Origin: Golubevia sp. BC0850
Taxonomy: Eukaryota; Basidiomycota; Exobasidiomycetes; Golubeviales; Golubeviaceae
NCBI GenBank assembly: GCA_012976225.1
Contig: JAAVVG010000022.1
Span: 1-64,000, forward strand
DNA length: 64,000 nt
Direction of reading: 5' to 3'
Shown in pieces: positions 30,818-41,398 of this stretch; within the stretch, counting starts at the first letter, position 1; each line of letters begins with the position of its first letter. The translations under genes were made by a program, and so were the position numbers. Below the pieces are notes generated by a model. The model had not been told where the DNA came from, did no database searches, and was given only the letters and a program-made list of their open reading frames with translations.

Positions 30818-31432
30818 ATGCTCTCAACCACTCTCGTCTCCACTTTGGTCATCTCTATCGGTCTCTTAACTCGAGCTCTACCTATTAGCTCCAACACTGG
30901 ATCCGTCAATGTCGCTTCAACTTTAGAGAGAAGAGCTGGTAAGGCAACCTACTACGCCGTTGGATTGGGAAGTGAGTTGACGTGTTGAGTACTGTTCACT
31001 TGATTTCTTCCAAGTCTCTTCTCTTCTTCTGCTTTCTTACCTATTCCTCTTCTTTACCTCATCTCTCAGACTGTGGACAACAAAACACCGATTCCGAGAT
31101 GGTCGTCGCCATCGCACAACCCGACGTCGCTGGAGACACTACTTCCCAGTGTGGCAAGACCGTTTCTATCACCAACTTGGATACCAATCAAGTCACTCAA
31201 GCCAAGGTGGTCGACTTGTGCCCAGGATGTTCAAGTGGTAGTGAGTAGTTGCTCTTTTCAGAGAGGATGTCTTCAGGTTCAATCTCTGACCTCGTCTTCT
31301 CTTTCCTTTTATTCTCCCCTTTCTTCCTCCCTCCTCTCCACAGGTCTCGACATGTCTCCTGCTACGTTCAAAGCTCTCGGAGGTACCGAGGAACAAGGTG
31401 TCTTCCCAATGAGCTACACCATTGTCGGATAA
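30818..31432 (+). CDS. Small secreted expansin-like (RlpA-type double-psi beta-barrel) protein
   Basis: Three exons: 30818-30971, 31070-31240, 31344-31432, in phase, 137 residues. Residues 1-20 form a signal peptide (MLSTTLVSTLVISIGLLTRA), followed by a short propeptide ending in a Kex2-type LERR at 36-39. The mature part is one double-psi beta-barrel as in RlpA and fungal expansin-like proteins: GKATYYAVGLGNCG, the MVVAIAQPD strand, CGKTVSITN, KVVDLCPGCSSG with the diagnostic D-x-C-P-x-C, and a final LDMSPATFKAL. There is no C-terminal carbohydrate-binding domain, so it resembles the small fungal type rather than full plant expansins. Such proteins act in the cell wall or on host walls and are often stage-regulated. 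Four Cys in the mature part would allow two disulfides. Confidence 0.9.
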
Positions 31433-31838
31433 ACTGTTCTCTCTCTTTCTCTGCCCCCTTTCTTCTTCACCTCTTCATCAAAATTTCGTCTTCTGGGATC
31501 TTTCCCTCTCGTCTACACTACTTCGACTCCTCACTTATTTCCTCATCGTCTCCTCTTTATTTTATCGTAGAAGCATAACTAAAATCGAAATCGAATCGAA
31601 CTTCTTTTAAATTTTCTTCTCTCTATAGAGTACACTCTGTTGACTGTGTCTTGATCCTGGTTTCCTAGATTCTTAGTTCTTTTGAGTAAATCAAGTCTGA
31701 AGACCAACCAACCAAGGTGGCAAATAAGGAGCCTTCCGCGTGAAGACTTGCGAGCTCGCGGCCTCGAAACGAAAACGAGAAGGGCGATTCGATGTTGATA
31801 CGTTGACCATTTCCTCCTTCCGCATCACCAAGAACAAG
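31433..31838. other. Intergenic, no gene seen
   Basis: 406 bp holding the 3' UTR of the expansin-like gene (T- and C-rich, then AT-rich) and the 5' side of the TPR-like gene. No TATA or repeat recognised. Confidence 0.4.
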
Positions 31839-33121
31839 ATGTCCGAAAACTCAACCCGCTCCTGTGGTACGAGTCCCTCAAATACCAGAAGTAATAGGAG
31901 TGACAGTATCATTGGAAAGTCCACTTGTGAGTTCACAAACTATGATGTCACAACCTCATCAATCGCGTTTGCCTCAGTACTGAGAGAAGAGATTCTCGCC
32001 TTCCTTCTACAGCAGACGACACGGATGCTTCTTCTATCTTTAGATCCAGCTCTCCAGAAACTAGATTCGAGGACCAGAAAGACGTCTGGAAGGAAGGAAG
32101 TGAGCCTCAAATTGCGCTTTCCTTTGAAGAGTGCGAAGGCCTTCAATCGTATGCGGATGAGGCCAGAGAGAGAGGCGATGTCCGTGAAGCTTTCCTGGCA
32201 TACAGTGTTTGGTAAGTATCTCCGACTAGTATGTACCGGGTTTACGACAGGTTGAAGTCTATGGAAGTCACGTTGACGCTGCTGCTCTCTTCGTCGTCTC
32301 GCAGCATCAAAGCCATCCGTTATGAAGCCAGATTCTGGATCAGTAGAGCTACTCTCGCCTTGGAAATGAAGATGTGAATAAAGTTTCAGACACTAGATGA
32401 TCTCAATTGAAATTTCAATTTGTGTAGAAGCCGAGACTCAATCCGAACTCCACCTGCCTTTCCCTTCCGTCAGGTTCCACCGTGTCCTCAACGACGGTCA
32501 GACAGCTTCACTCTGCCTTCGAAATGCAGCCAAGCTCTCCAATTCTATTCTTTCTCCAAGCTCTAAGAGGTCATCATCAAGGTCTTCGTCACCTTCCAAG
32601 CCTAGCTCGCATCTCCAGGAGCTCTACAAGAGAGAACAAAAGAAGCTCTCAGCAAACGCTCTCTACCTCAAGAGTCAAGCACGCTTTCATCTCGGAGACA
32701 TCAAGAAAGCCAAGTCGAATCTATTGGAAGCTGAGAGAGAGAGTTCAAACTTGGCTTCTGAAAATCAAAATTCACCTCAGCTTCTTCCTCGAATCAAGGT
32801 CCAATCCACATCGACAACCTGATGGTCTCTATTCAAGCAACAAAGCAGTCTTTCGCCTCTTTCTCATCTTCTTCCAAGAGAGATCAGACAGCATGGTTAA
32901 ACTCTGAGAGACCAACTTTGATGGTCCAATCGGTCGACTCGGGTCTACCAGCTTGGTTTGAGTCCGAAGAAGAGTTCGAGGATTTGCTGGAAGAGATGGT
33001 GGAATTTTGGGGAACGGAGCCAGAGAGGAACAATTCTGAAAGTTTGGAGGTAGAAGAGATCAGTTTGAGACAAGAAGACGAAGGAATTGGTTGCGAGGAG
33101 GTTGAGATGGAAGATGGGTAG
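31839..33121 (+). CDS. TPR-like repeat protein
   Basis: Five exons: 31839-31926, 32013-32211, 32305-32373, 32474-32798, 32879-33121, all phase-consistent, 307 residues. The start is Ser/Asn-rich. The core looks like degenerate tetratricopeptide repeats: ADEARERGDVREAFLAYSV, then a segment with RNAAKLSNSIL, and ANALYLKSQARFHLGDIKKA. This order (helper TPR, linker, TPR) suits a protein-binding scaffold. The C-terminal ~65 residues are very acidic (SEEEFEDLLEEMVEF). No enzyme motif is seen. Donors at 32374 (GTGAAT) and 32799 (GTCCAA) are off consensus, so those two introns are the least certain; both preserve the frame that carries the TPR-like pattern. Alternative: a family-specific protein without true TPRs. 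Confidence 0.6.
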
Positions 33122-33378
33122 GAAAAGGAAATGACGGAGGAAAAGTCTCTCCCCAAACAGAAGAAACCACCATCGAACATTCGTGTCTTCTCTTTTGTTC
33201 GGTCTCTAAAATACGAACTGAAGTAGTTTTCGCGACTGCTTGAGCAGAGTGACCGTGCCGCGGTCTATACGGGTTAATCTCCGTGTAACGTCTTTCCGGT
33301 GACTTCAAAATTTTCTCCCCACCTCAATCTAAGTCAAAACATCTTCTTCTCCTCCTCCATTCCTCCCTCCTCAACCCA

Positions 33379-35628
33379 ATGAGTCATCGAACAGAAAGGT
33401 CTTCAAGTGCCTCACCAGTGACTGTTCACACAGACTTGGAAGCATCACAGCATCAAGAGAAGCAGAAGATCGTTGGTTGGGAAGGAGAATTGGCAGACCC
33501 GTCAAATCCACGAGGATGGACGAATACCTACAAGTGGGTCGTCCTTCTGGTCCTTTGCAACTGCAGCTTATGTGTTACTTGCGCATCAAGTGTCATCTCC
33601 AACGCTTACGGTGGTATAAAGGAAGAGTTTGGGATCTCGTCTGAGGTTGCGACTTTGGGATTGAGTCTTTTTGTGTTGGGCCTCTCACTCGGTCCACTTC
33701 TACTAGGTCCACTATCCGAGTTCTATGGAAGAAGAGTAAGTGATCTCCTATTTTGTTTTGGACAATTTTGAATCTTGATGAGGAGACCTGACCTTCTCTG
33801 TACCATCAAGTAGCTCGTCTACCTCCCCACGTATTCAGCGTTCTTCCTCTTCAGTCTTCCTGTGGCTTTCGCAAACAATGCACCTGGTGAGTGGAATCTG
33901 GATTGTAAAGAAAGACAGATAGCCTTCCAATCTCGCTGACATCTGATCTCATTCCAACTACAGTGTTCTTGATCTTTCGATTTTTGACCGGGGTCAGCGG
34001 ATCAGCTTTCCTATCAGTTGCTGGAGGAACTGTCCATGATTGCTTTGAACCTCGAGAAGTTGGAATCCCAATGACCTATTTTTCTAGTGCTCCTTTCTTT
34101 GGTCCGATTCTAGGGTGAGTGAATCCTGACGAGAGATCAATTTGGCCTTTCAACTAATCTTGAATCTTTCTTCTCTCTCACTGTCAATCCCTCACTTATA
34201 GCCCGATTTTCTCTGGATTCATCAATCAACACTCTACTTGGAGATGGTGCTTCTGGATGATTTCGATTTGGTCCGGCTTCAACCTCGTCACAGTTTACTT
34301 CTTCAGCCCCGAAACTTTCGCTCCAATCATCTTAACCCAGCGAGCGAAAGCTCAGAGAAAGGCAGGAGATCTAAATGCCATCTCTGAGCATGAGATTAAG
34401 ATGTCTGGGAAAAGCGTCATTCAAACGATTAGACTCAGTGCTGCAAAGGTCTTTCTGTTGCTATCACTAGAGCCAATCCTATCTCTACTTTGTGTCTGGT
34501 GAGTACCTTTCGATCGTCTCACTTCGATTTCAAACTGGTATCTAAACTTTCCATTCTTTTTCTAGGTCTGCCCTGCTTCTAGCCATCTTATACTGCTTCT
34601 TCGGCGCCTTTCGTGAGTCTTGTCTTCGTGCATCAATTCACAAATCGACCTCTAATGAGAGGCCACTTTGACGCTGAAAAACTATTCAATTCAATCCAGT
34701 TTGCCTGACTTTCTCTCTCCCTTTTCGCACTTCAATCAGCTATCGTCTTCGCACAACATAACTTCAACCTCCAAAGCACAGGCTTGAGTTTCCTTGGAAT
34801 AGGTCTAGGGATGCTCATAGCTCTACTCAGCGCGCCTTATTGGAACAATCGCTATATCAGGATGGTGAATGACGCTGAAGCAAAAGATGAGACCGTTCCT
34901 CCAGAAGCTAGGTTGACTCAAGCCAAAATAGGAGCCTGCCTATCGGTAGTAGGTCTCTTCTGTTTTGCTTTCACAAGCTATAGAAACGTTCACTGGATAG
35001 CTCCAATTGTGAGTAGTGCTGAAGCGAGAAGAAGTTGTGAGCTATTCATCTTGAGGAACTGGAGTGGAATTGAATTTTTTATCCTTTTTCGTCGTTTTAG
35101 ACCTCGAGTATCCCATTTGGATCCGCTATCATTTGGATATTTAGTTCGGTCTTCACTTTCACTAGTGATTACTATGGCCCTGCTGGATTAGCTGCTTCAG
35201 CGCTTTGTGCTAATAGCTTCGTCAGATGTCTTCTTTCGGCTGCTTTTGTGAGTTGAAAAGCCTCGAATCGAGCTACAGTTGGTGAAAACGACATCAGGCG
35301 GAGATTTCTCGACTAGACTCTTACTCTTCAACTTCCACTTCCAATTCTTCTCTACTCAGCCTCTTTTCACGCGGCAGATGTATCATACTCTCAATCCTGT
35401 AGGCGCTTCTGCTCTTCTGGCCGGTCTCAACGTGTTGATGGTGAGTGGAAAAAGTGTTTTGAGACATCAGCATGAGAGACGAGGATGGAGTTTCTGATGT
35501 GATCTTTCTCACATTCAATTCTATTCTCTGCCTACCACGTTCAATCTCAAAATTTCTAGATTCCACTTCCATTCCTGTTCTCACGATATGGTGCCAGAAT
35601 CAGGGAGCGGTCGAGGTTTGTCAAATAG
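33379..35628 (+). CDS. MFS transporter, DHA1 multidrug/polyamine type
   Basis: Nine exons: 33379-33735, 33814-33886, 33964-34114, 34202-34498, 34566-34612, 34740-35008, 35101-35247, 35360-35440, 35560-35628, all in phase, 496 residues. About 12 hydrophobic segments are visible in the translation. The first loop after TM2 carries the motif GPLSEFYGRR (MFS motif A of this branch), preceded by ASSVISNAYGGIKEEFG, typical of fungal Tpo1/Flu1-like drug:proton antiporters. The N-terminus is hydrophilic and Ser-rich with NPRGWTNTYKWVV before TM1, as in that group. The central loop (ETFAPIILTQRAKAQRK) and SGFINQHSTWRWCFW match as well. It should sit in the plasma membrane; substrate cannot be told. 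The first acceptor at 33811-33813 (TAG after an AAG) was set by phase. It lies 228 bp upstream of VMA5. Confidence 0.9.
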
Positions 35629-35856
35629 ATCAGTCCGATTTTAAATTCGTTCCATCATCTAAACCCATTTGTATCTTTTACTTCATTTTACTTGACCCAC
35701 AATCGATCGATCAGCATCAAACAGAGCGATGGAGGTTGAATCCGAAAATCGAAGGTTAGGGGGCCTCCGTCTCTCCTGAGAGCCTGAGAGCCTACAAGAT
35801 CCTGAGATCTTGACCTGCTTCTCTCACCTATACCACCCTTCCACTTACAGCCAATT

Positions 35857-38133
35857 ATGCCATCAGATTTAAGTTATTGGATGGTCAGTGTACCTTTACA
35901 AGATGGAGATCCACATAGAATGATGTCAGAACTATCTTCAACTTTAATTTCCTCTTCCTCATCTGGATCATCAAGTCAACCAAGTTTCGGTCAATTGAAT
36001 CTTCCACCTCTGAAAACAGGGACTCTAGATTCTTTGATCTCATTATCAGATGATTTACCCAAATTCGATTCCACTTTCACTTCAATCGTTGCAAAAATTC
36101 ATGAAACTCTTCGTTCTTTGCTAAATGACGATGAGAACGCTTTGGCTCAACATTGTTTGGTTAATGAGAGAACTATCGACGATTACATGATGGATTGGGC
36201 TTGGAGTACCTCAAAGTACAGGACGGATAGAAGTATCAAGGAAGTGGTCGAAGCTCTTAACAAGGTCAGTCAGAGGGAGAGGGCAGCTTTAGCTTCAGCA
36301 GGAGGACAGAGTGGAAAAGGGGGAGAGGAGGAGTAACAGCTCCAAGATAGAGTTCGCTCTCTATAGGTGCTCTGATGGTGGTAATGAAGCAAATATAATC
36401 CCGCTTGCAGCTTGCGCTACTCAGTTTCTCGTTCTCCCTTCTACGATAGACTCAGGGGAGGGAGATGCCCCCTCACCCTCGAATCTCATCCCAACCCCCT
36501 CTCCTCTCCTTCCTTCTCTGTTCCCAGGAAATGACTTCCATCGACAACGTTTTGAAACAGAAGCTGAATAACTATAATCTGGCTAAAGGTCAATTGCAAG
36601 GATTGCAGCGCAAGAAGACGTGAGTGTTGCTCTCCACTTTTCTGGGGCTCCCCTGCACTGCCAATCCCCTCTGTAGGCGGCAAAGAGCCCGGATCTAAAT
36701 CCAGACTATTCAGACTGATCAATGGAAAAGCCCTCGTCAGTCTTATCGGCACATCGATTTCTAATCCTCTTATCACCACCTTGCACGTTCCTTCCTTCCT
36801 CTTTCCTATCTGCTTTCATCTCATACCCTGGTCGACTATCTTTTGATCTGTTTCTAGTGGAAATCTATCCATTCGCTCTCTGGCAGATGTGGTTCACAAA
36901 GAAGACTTTGTTGATCAGGGAAGTGAATATTTGGAAACTCTTCTGGTTGCTGTTCCAAGGTGAGTCTCTAACGAGCCAGGGTAGGAAAGAATTGGGGAAA
37001 TTGGAAGTAACAGTGGTCGATTTGATGCTTGAAACAATCTCAACTGGAGAGTAGAGTTGCTGAAGAGAAGTAAAGAAAGCGAGAGAGGTATCTCTAGCTC
37101 CCAATCTCACCTCCATACCATCTTCTCGTTCCCTCACGTCTGCCTCAGGAATAACGCAAAAGATTGGGTTGCCAAATACGAAAGGCTGACCTCAATGGTA
37201 GTACCTCGATCATCTCAGTGAGTCGAAGTTGCTATGAGGATTATGTCTTTGTCAAAAATCGAACGCCCTTGCTGACTTTTTCTGATTCTCATCGTCCTTC
37301 TGGCCTCCAACAGCAAAATCACTCAAGATGATGAATACGCTCTTTTCAATGTTACTGTCTTCAAGAAAGTTCGTGATGAGTTTGTTCAGAAATGCAGAGA
37401 GAACAAGTGAGTTTTCCGAAAGTCGTTCGACAGCCACTCAACGCTGATCAAGTGCAAATTGATACACTTTACCTTGATCATCTCACATGCTTATACTCTC
37501 TTTGTTTTCATTTTTTCCAGATTCCATGTTAGAGAATTTGCTTGGGACGATCAACTTGTTGAGAAGCAGAGACAGGAATTAGAAGAGGCTGGAACTTCTG
37601 AGAAAGAGCTATGGGTGAGTGACCTTGTTCGCTTGAAAGAGCCGTTGATATTACTGAAGAAAAATCGCACCTTCGAGTACCCTGCTGATCGCCACTCGTT
37701 GCCTTTCTTTGTTCGCTCCTCCAGACCGAACTCCTACGTCTCTCTCGCACAAGTTTCTCCGAAGCCTATCAAGGCTTAACTCATCTCAAAGTTGTCCGTA
37801 CTTTTGCAGAGAGCGTGCTTCGATTTGGTCTGCCAGCAGATTACTTCGGAATCACAATCAAGGTGAGTTTCTCTCGATCTTGATCTTGATCGTTCTCTCT
37901 AGTCCTGCCTCTGACTCTCCTTCCTCTTCCCTTCACAATTTCATCATTAGCCAAACCCCAAGCGTACCAAAGTCCTGCTCATGACTCTCAACAAGCACTT
38001 CGAATACCTTTCCACTTCTCCAGAAAAGAGAAAAGCAATTACAGAGACTGATGCACCCGGTGAATTCCAGTCGCTACTTGACGAAGAGACATACCCCTTC
38101 GTGCTCATGGAGAACTACATGGTATCGATCTAA
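35857..38133 (+). CDS. VMA5: V-type proton ATPase subunit C
   Basis: Eight exons: 35857-36264, 36528-36619, 36858-36959, 37149-37217, 37314-37406, 37521-37614, 37725-37862, 37951-38133, in phase, 392 residues, the same length as yeast Vma5. Subunit C joins the V1 peripheral stalk to V0 and leaves when the pump disassembles. Diagnostic stretches are spread along the protein: WMVSVPLQDGDP at the start, FDSTFTSIVAKI, DWAWSTSKYRTDRS, KLNNYNLAKGQLQ, GNLSIRSLADVV, FVREFAWDD-like FHVREFAWDDQLV, LRLSRTSFSEAYQ, HLKVVRTFAESVLRFGLP and a last YPFVLMENYMVSI. The exon layout is highly fragmented with small middle exons; the first two introns are the longest (263 and 238 bp). The 3' end faces that of PRP17 with 227 bp between stops. 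Confidence 0.97.
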
Positions 38134-38360
38134 GGTAGATACTGATGGAGATTAGTTGTAGATGGGTAGGAAGGAGTCGTCGGGAAGGACTTGAGTCTTC
38201 AAGAACGTTGTCACTTCTTTGTTTTCTTTTGTTCATAATTCAATTTCTTTCACGCATTTCGATGGAGCAAGCTCACCAAACAAATTGAGCAGAAAATATC
38301 AGACTAAGCAAAGAGTTTTAACACAAAACAAATGCAGAACAACAGAGAAGGTGACCTCTT

Positions 38361-41240
38361 CTAATCCCACATTTTGATAGTTCCATCCCAACTTCCTGTC
38401 ACGACCTTAGAAGTTTCATGAGGTAACCATTGATGAGTGATAACCACTTCTCTGTGACCTTTCAATCTCTTCAAGATCCTTCCAGTCTTCCAATCCCAAA
38501 TTACCAGATTCCCTTCTCCATCTCCCGAGGAGATGTATTTCCCATCCGGAGAGAAAGAGATTTGACAAGCATAACCAGCGATTTGATGACCTTTGAAAAC
38601 CTTCTTACGATTCTGTTTGAACGAATCTGCAGAGAAAGTTAAGATTTGGTTATCTAGAGATTGACATGCTAGCCATTTTTCTAGAGGAAGCGAGAAGTGA
38701 AGATGGAAGAGACGTCAGTATCTTCGGCTGCTACCAAAGGAGTGACAGATAGGTTAGATTTTCGATACTCACTATTCGGATGAAGAGAAACAGCAGGCAT
38801 GGAATGCATAGTAGGATCAGCAATGTATTTAATCACAACCGGTATATCATAATCCCAAGCTCTCATAGTCTTATCATCACTGGTAGTAACGAATCTTCTA
38901 TTCTCATCCACAAAAGTAATAGTATTAACCGCACCTAAATGTTGATCGTATTCCTGATTGATTTCTCCAGTATTGATATCCCACTGAACGATTTTCTTGT
39001 CATTCATTCCAACAAGGAAATTATGTTGTTTATCAGAATCCGGATTGAATTTAACCACATAAGGAATCTTACCATTCGAGAAAGCTCTTAAACATTGACC
39101 TGTTTCTGTATCCCATAATTTGATTTGTTTGTCATAACCTGCTGAAAGGAATTTTCTACCATCGTTTGAAAAGGTAACATCTTTGACTGCTTTCGAATGT
39201 CCTTGGAAAGTTCGAAGACATTCTCCTTCGTGATAAACATCCCATAGCTGAATAGAAAGTGAATGGAGAGAGATCAGAACAAGAACAGAGATGCCAGAAA
39301 AGAACGGAAGAGATTGAGAATTCGTTCTCCTTTCCATTCACATCTACCTCTCGACATTCCCAAACTCACCTTGACTTTAGTGTCCATACTTCCACTCAAC
39401 ATCAAATGACCACTTCCAGGGAAAAGCCTGATAGCGCTTACTCCCTTCGTATGACCGGTCCAAGTATGAACACAAGCTTTAGGTAAGAAGCTCGGTTCAA
39501 GTCCAATTTCCGAATGAAGATTCGTATCGATATCCGTTGGAATATGCATATAAGTACGTCCTTGATAGTCGTACATTGATTTCCCTACAAGAAACAATCG
39601 GAGAGAAAAAAAACAGGTAAAAAAGAACGATGAGTGGCATCAGTCTTAATCCCCTCACCTCTCCAACTCTCCACTCTTCAATTCCAAAACCTCTCTCGTA
39701 CTCACCATGAAAGGTACTCCTCTCACTCCCATGTTCCTCCTCTCTTTTCTTCTTCTCTTCCAATCCTTTCTTCTCCTCCTTCTTATTACTACTCAATTCC
39801 TCTGCCTTCTTCCTCTCCTCCTCACTAGGACCCACTCCACCTTCCACATGAATCTTCTCATCCTTCCAACCAGCCCAAGGACCTAAATAAGCCCCTTCCC
39901 CATCCGCCTGTTCCAAATCCCCATCGCCCTTCATCCTTTCCATCCTCAACTTCTTAGTTTCTTTCCTACTGACTCCACCGTTCCTGAGTTCAGCGATGCT
40001 CGATCCCCCGAATTTCTCGACCGCTTTCAAGTTCCCTACGAAAGCTCCTGAGCTAGACGAGACGTTTGGATTCCTAGCATAACCCAATCGATCAAAAGTT
40101 TGCTGTTGAGTTCTGAAATCGAAATCAGTCATTTCAGCTCCTTCTACGTGACCTGAGAGACCGTTTTGATAAGCTAAGGTACGGTTGGAGAAAGGATTCG
40201 AAGGTCCAAGGGACGGTTTTGTCATCTCTGAATAGGGAATGTTCATGTGCATCGAAGTGTCGGTTGGTCGAGTTAGGAGAGAGGTCGTGAGGGATGGATC
40301 CTGAGAGAATGGAGAATAGACGGAGAAAGTGGGGGAAGGAAAGGGGAATAGGAAAGAGAAAGGAAGTTAAGAGTCAGGATGTATGCAGATGTCGAGGACG
40401 TTCAGGATCGAGGAGGAACATTCAAGTGCTCGGAGTCTCTTGATTCTGACTGAGCTGAATAGCTTTAGATAAGCCCTTCAATTCAAGATGACAATGGATA
40501 GTCCAGGAAGACAAGAAGAATCGTAGCTTGCTTGCCTCTTCTAGGTGTCAGTGAAAGACTCGAGAAGAAGCTAGGTCTCTCATCTGATCTTCTTTCTGGG
40601 ATGATAAAGCCCTTAACGTCTCTTTAGTTCTTGCGTTGGAAGGATAGCAGGCCTGAAAGAGATCCTGTTAGCTAGCTCCCTCTCTCCTAATCATTCAGAG
40701 AGGAAGGATCCTCACCTCTCCCACCGAAGAGTACTCCCTAATGAATCACCGCCACCTTCTTTGGAATCAAAGATCACCTCTTTACAAACAAAGCACACCC
40801 GACAAAGAGTACTCGAAACTCACTGTGAAAGCCACATCTGGAGCGGAGCGAACCAAAGCAGAGCTGGAGCTGACCTGCTGACTGTTTCCTACATTGGATC
40901 CACCATTCCCATTTGAAGTCTGATCAATCTTTGCTCTCTTCCCTTTCCCCTTTCCCTTCCCTTTGCTGTTATCTGTCGAGGGAAGTTGCTGCTTTGAATT
41001 CACATCTACGTTGGCCTCTGTTGGTGGATTGGATAGAGACTTGAGACCAAACATGTCAGTTGGATCGACTGAAATTGAGTCATCTTCTTTTTGATTGTCT
41101 GAATCTTGAGATTGGTTTGGAGAGGAAGCTCTTCTCTTTGAAGTTGAAGTGGAAGGTTGTTGTTGCTGCTGGGTTGAATTTGAGGAAACTTCAACTTCTT
41201 CTCCTTCACTCTCTGAATCGTAATTGACTAATCCGTTCAT
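38361..41240 (-). CDS. PRP17: Pre-mRNA splicing factor Prp17/Cdc40 (WD40)
   Basis: Five exons on the minus strand: 40824-41240, 39706-40300, 39370-39584, 38773-39247, 38361-38680, in phase, 673 residues. Prp17 acts at the second catalytic step of splicing. The start [15 protein letters not shown] is followed by a Ser/Gln- and Lys-rich segment and SAPDVAF, as in other Prp17 proteins. Exon 2 gives [19 protein letters not shown] and [15 protein letters not shown], the conserved pre-WD block. The rest is a seven-blade WD40 propeller: [22 protein letters not shown]-type [57 protein letters not shown], and a last WDGTIKMWD. Intron 1 is 523 bp and separates the acidic start from the body. An upstream in-frame ATG at 41282 adds 14 residues; the later start matches the family better. 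Confidence 0.95.
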
Positions 41241-41398
41241 GGTAGAGATGAGAGATTGTAGATCGAGAATAGAATCAAGCAATGGAATCGAATGGAGCTA
41301 CTGGATGGTTGGGTGGTTGTAATCTTGACTTCCTCCTTCTTCTTCCCAACTCCATCGTCGATTTCTGGCTTCTATTCGTTTAATTGAGCAATGCGATA
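41241..41398. promoter_or_regulatory. 158-bp divergent promoter, PRP17 and LAS1
   Basis: The two start codons point away from each other with only 158 bp between them. Two RNA-processing genes, one for splicing and one for rRNA, share this short region. No TATA element is visible. Joint control is possible but not shown. Confidence 0.5.

Noticed and set aside
33122-41398. Biosynthetic gene cluster around the MFS transporter
   Set aside because: Neighbours are housekeeping genes (V-ATPase, splicing, rRNA processing, TPR-like); no synthase, P450 or regulator is present.
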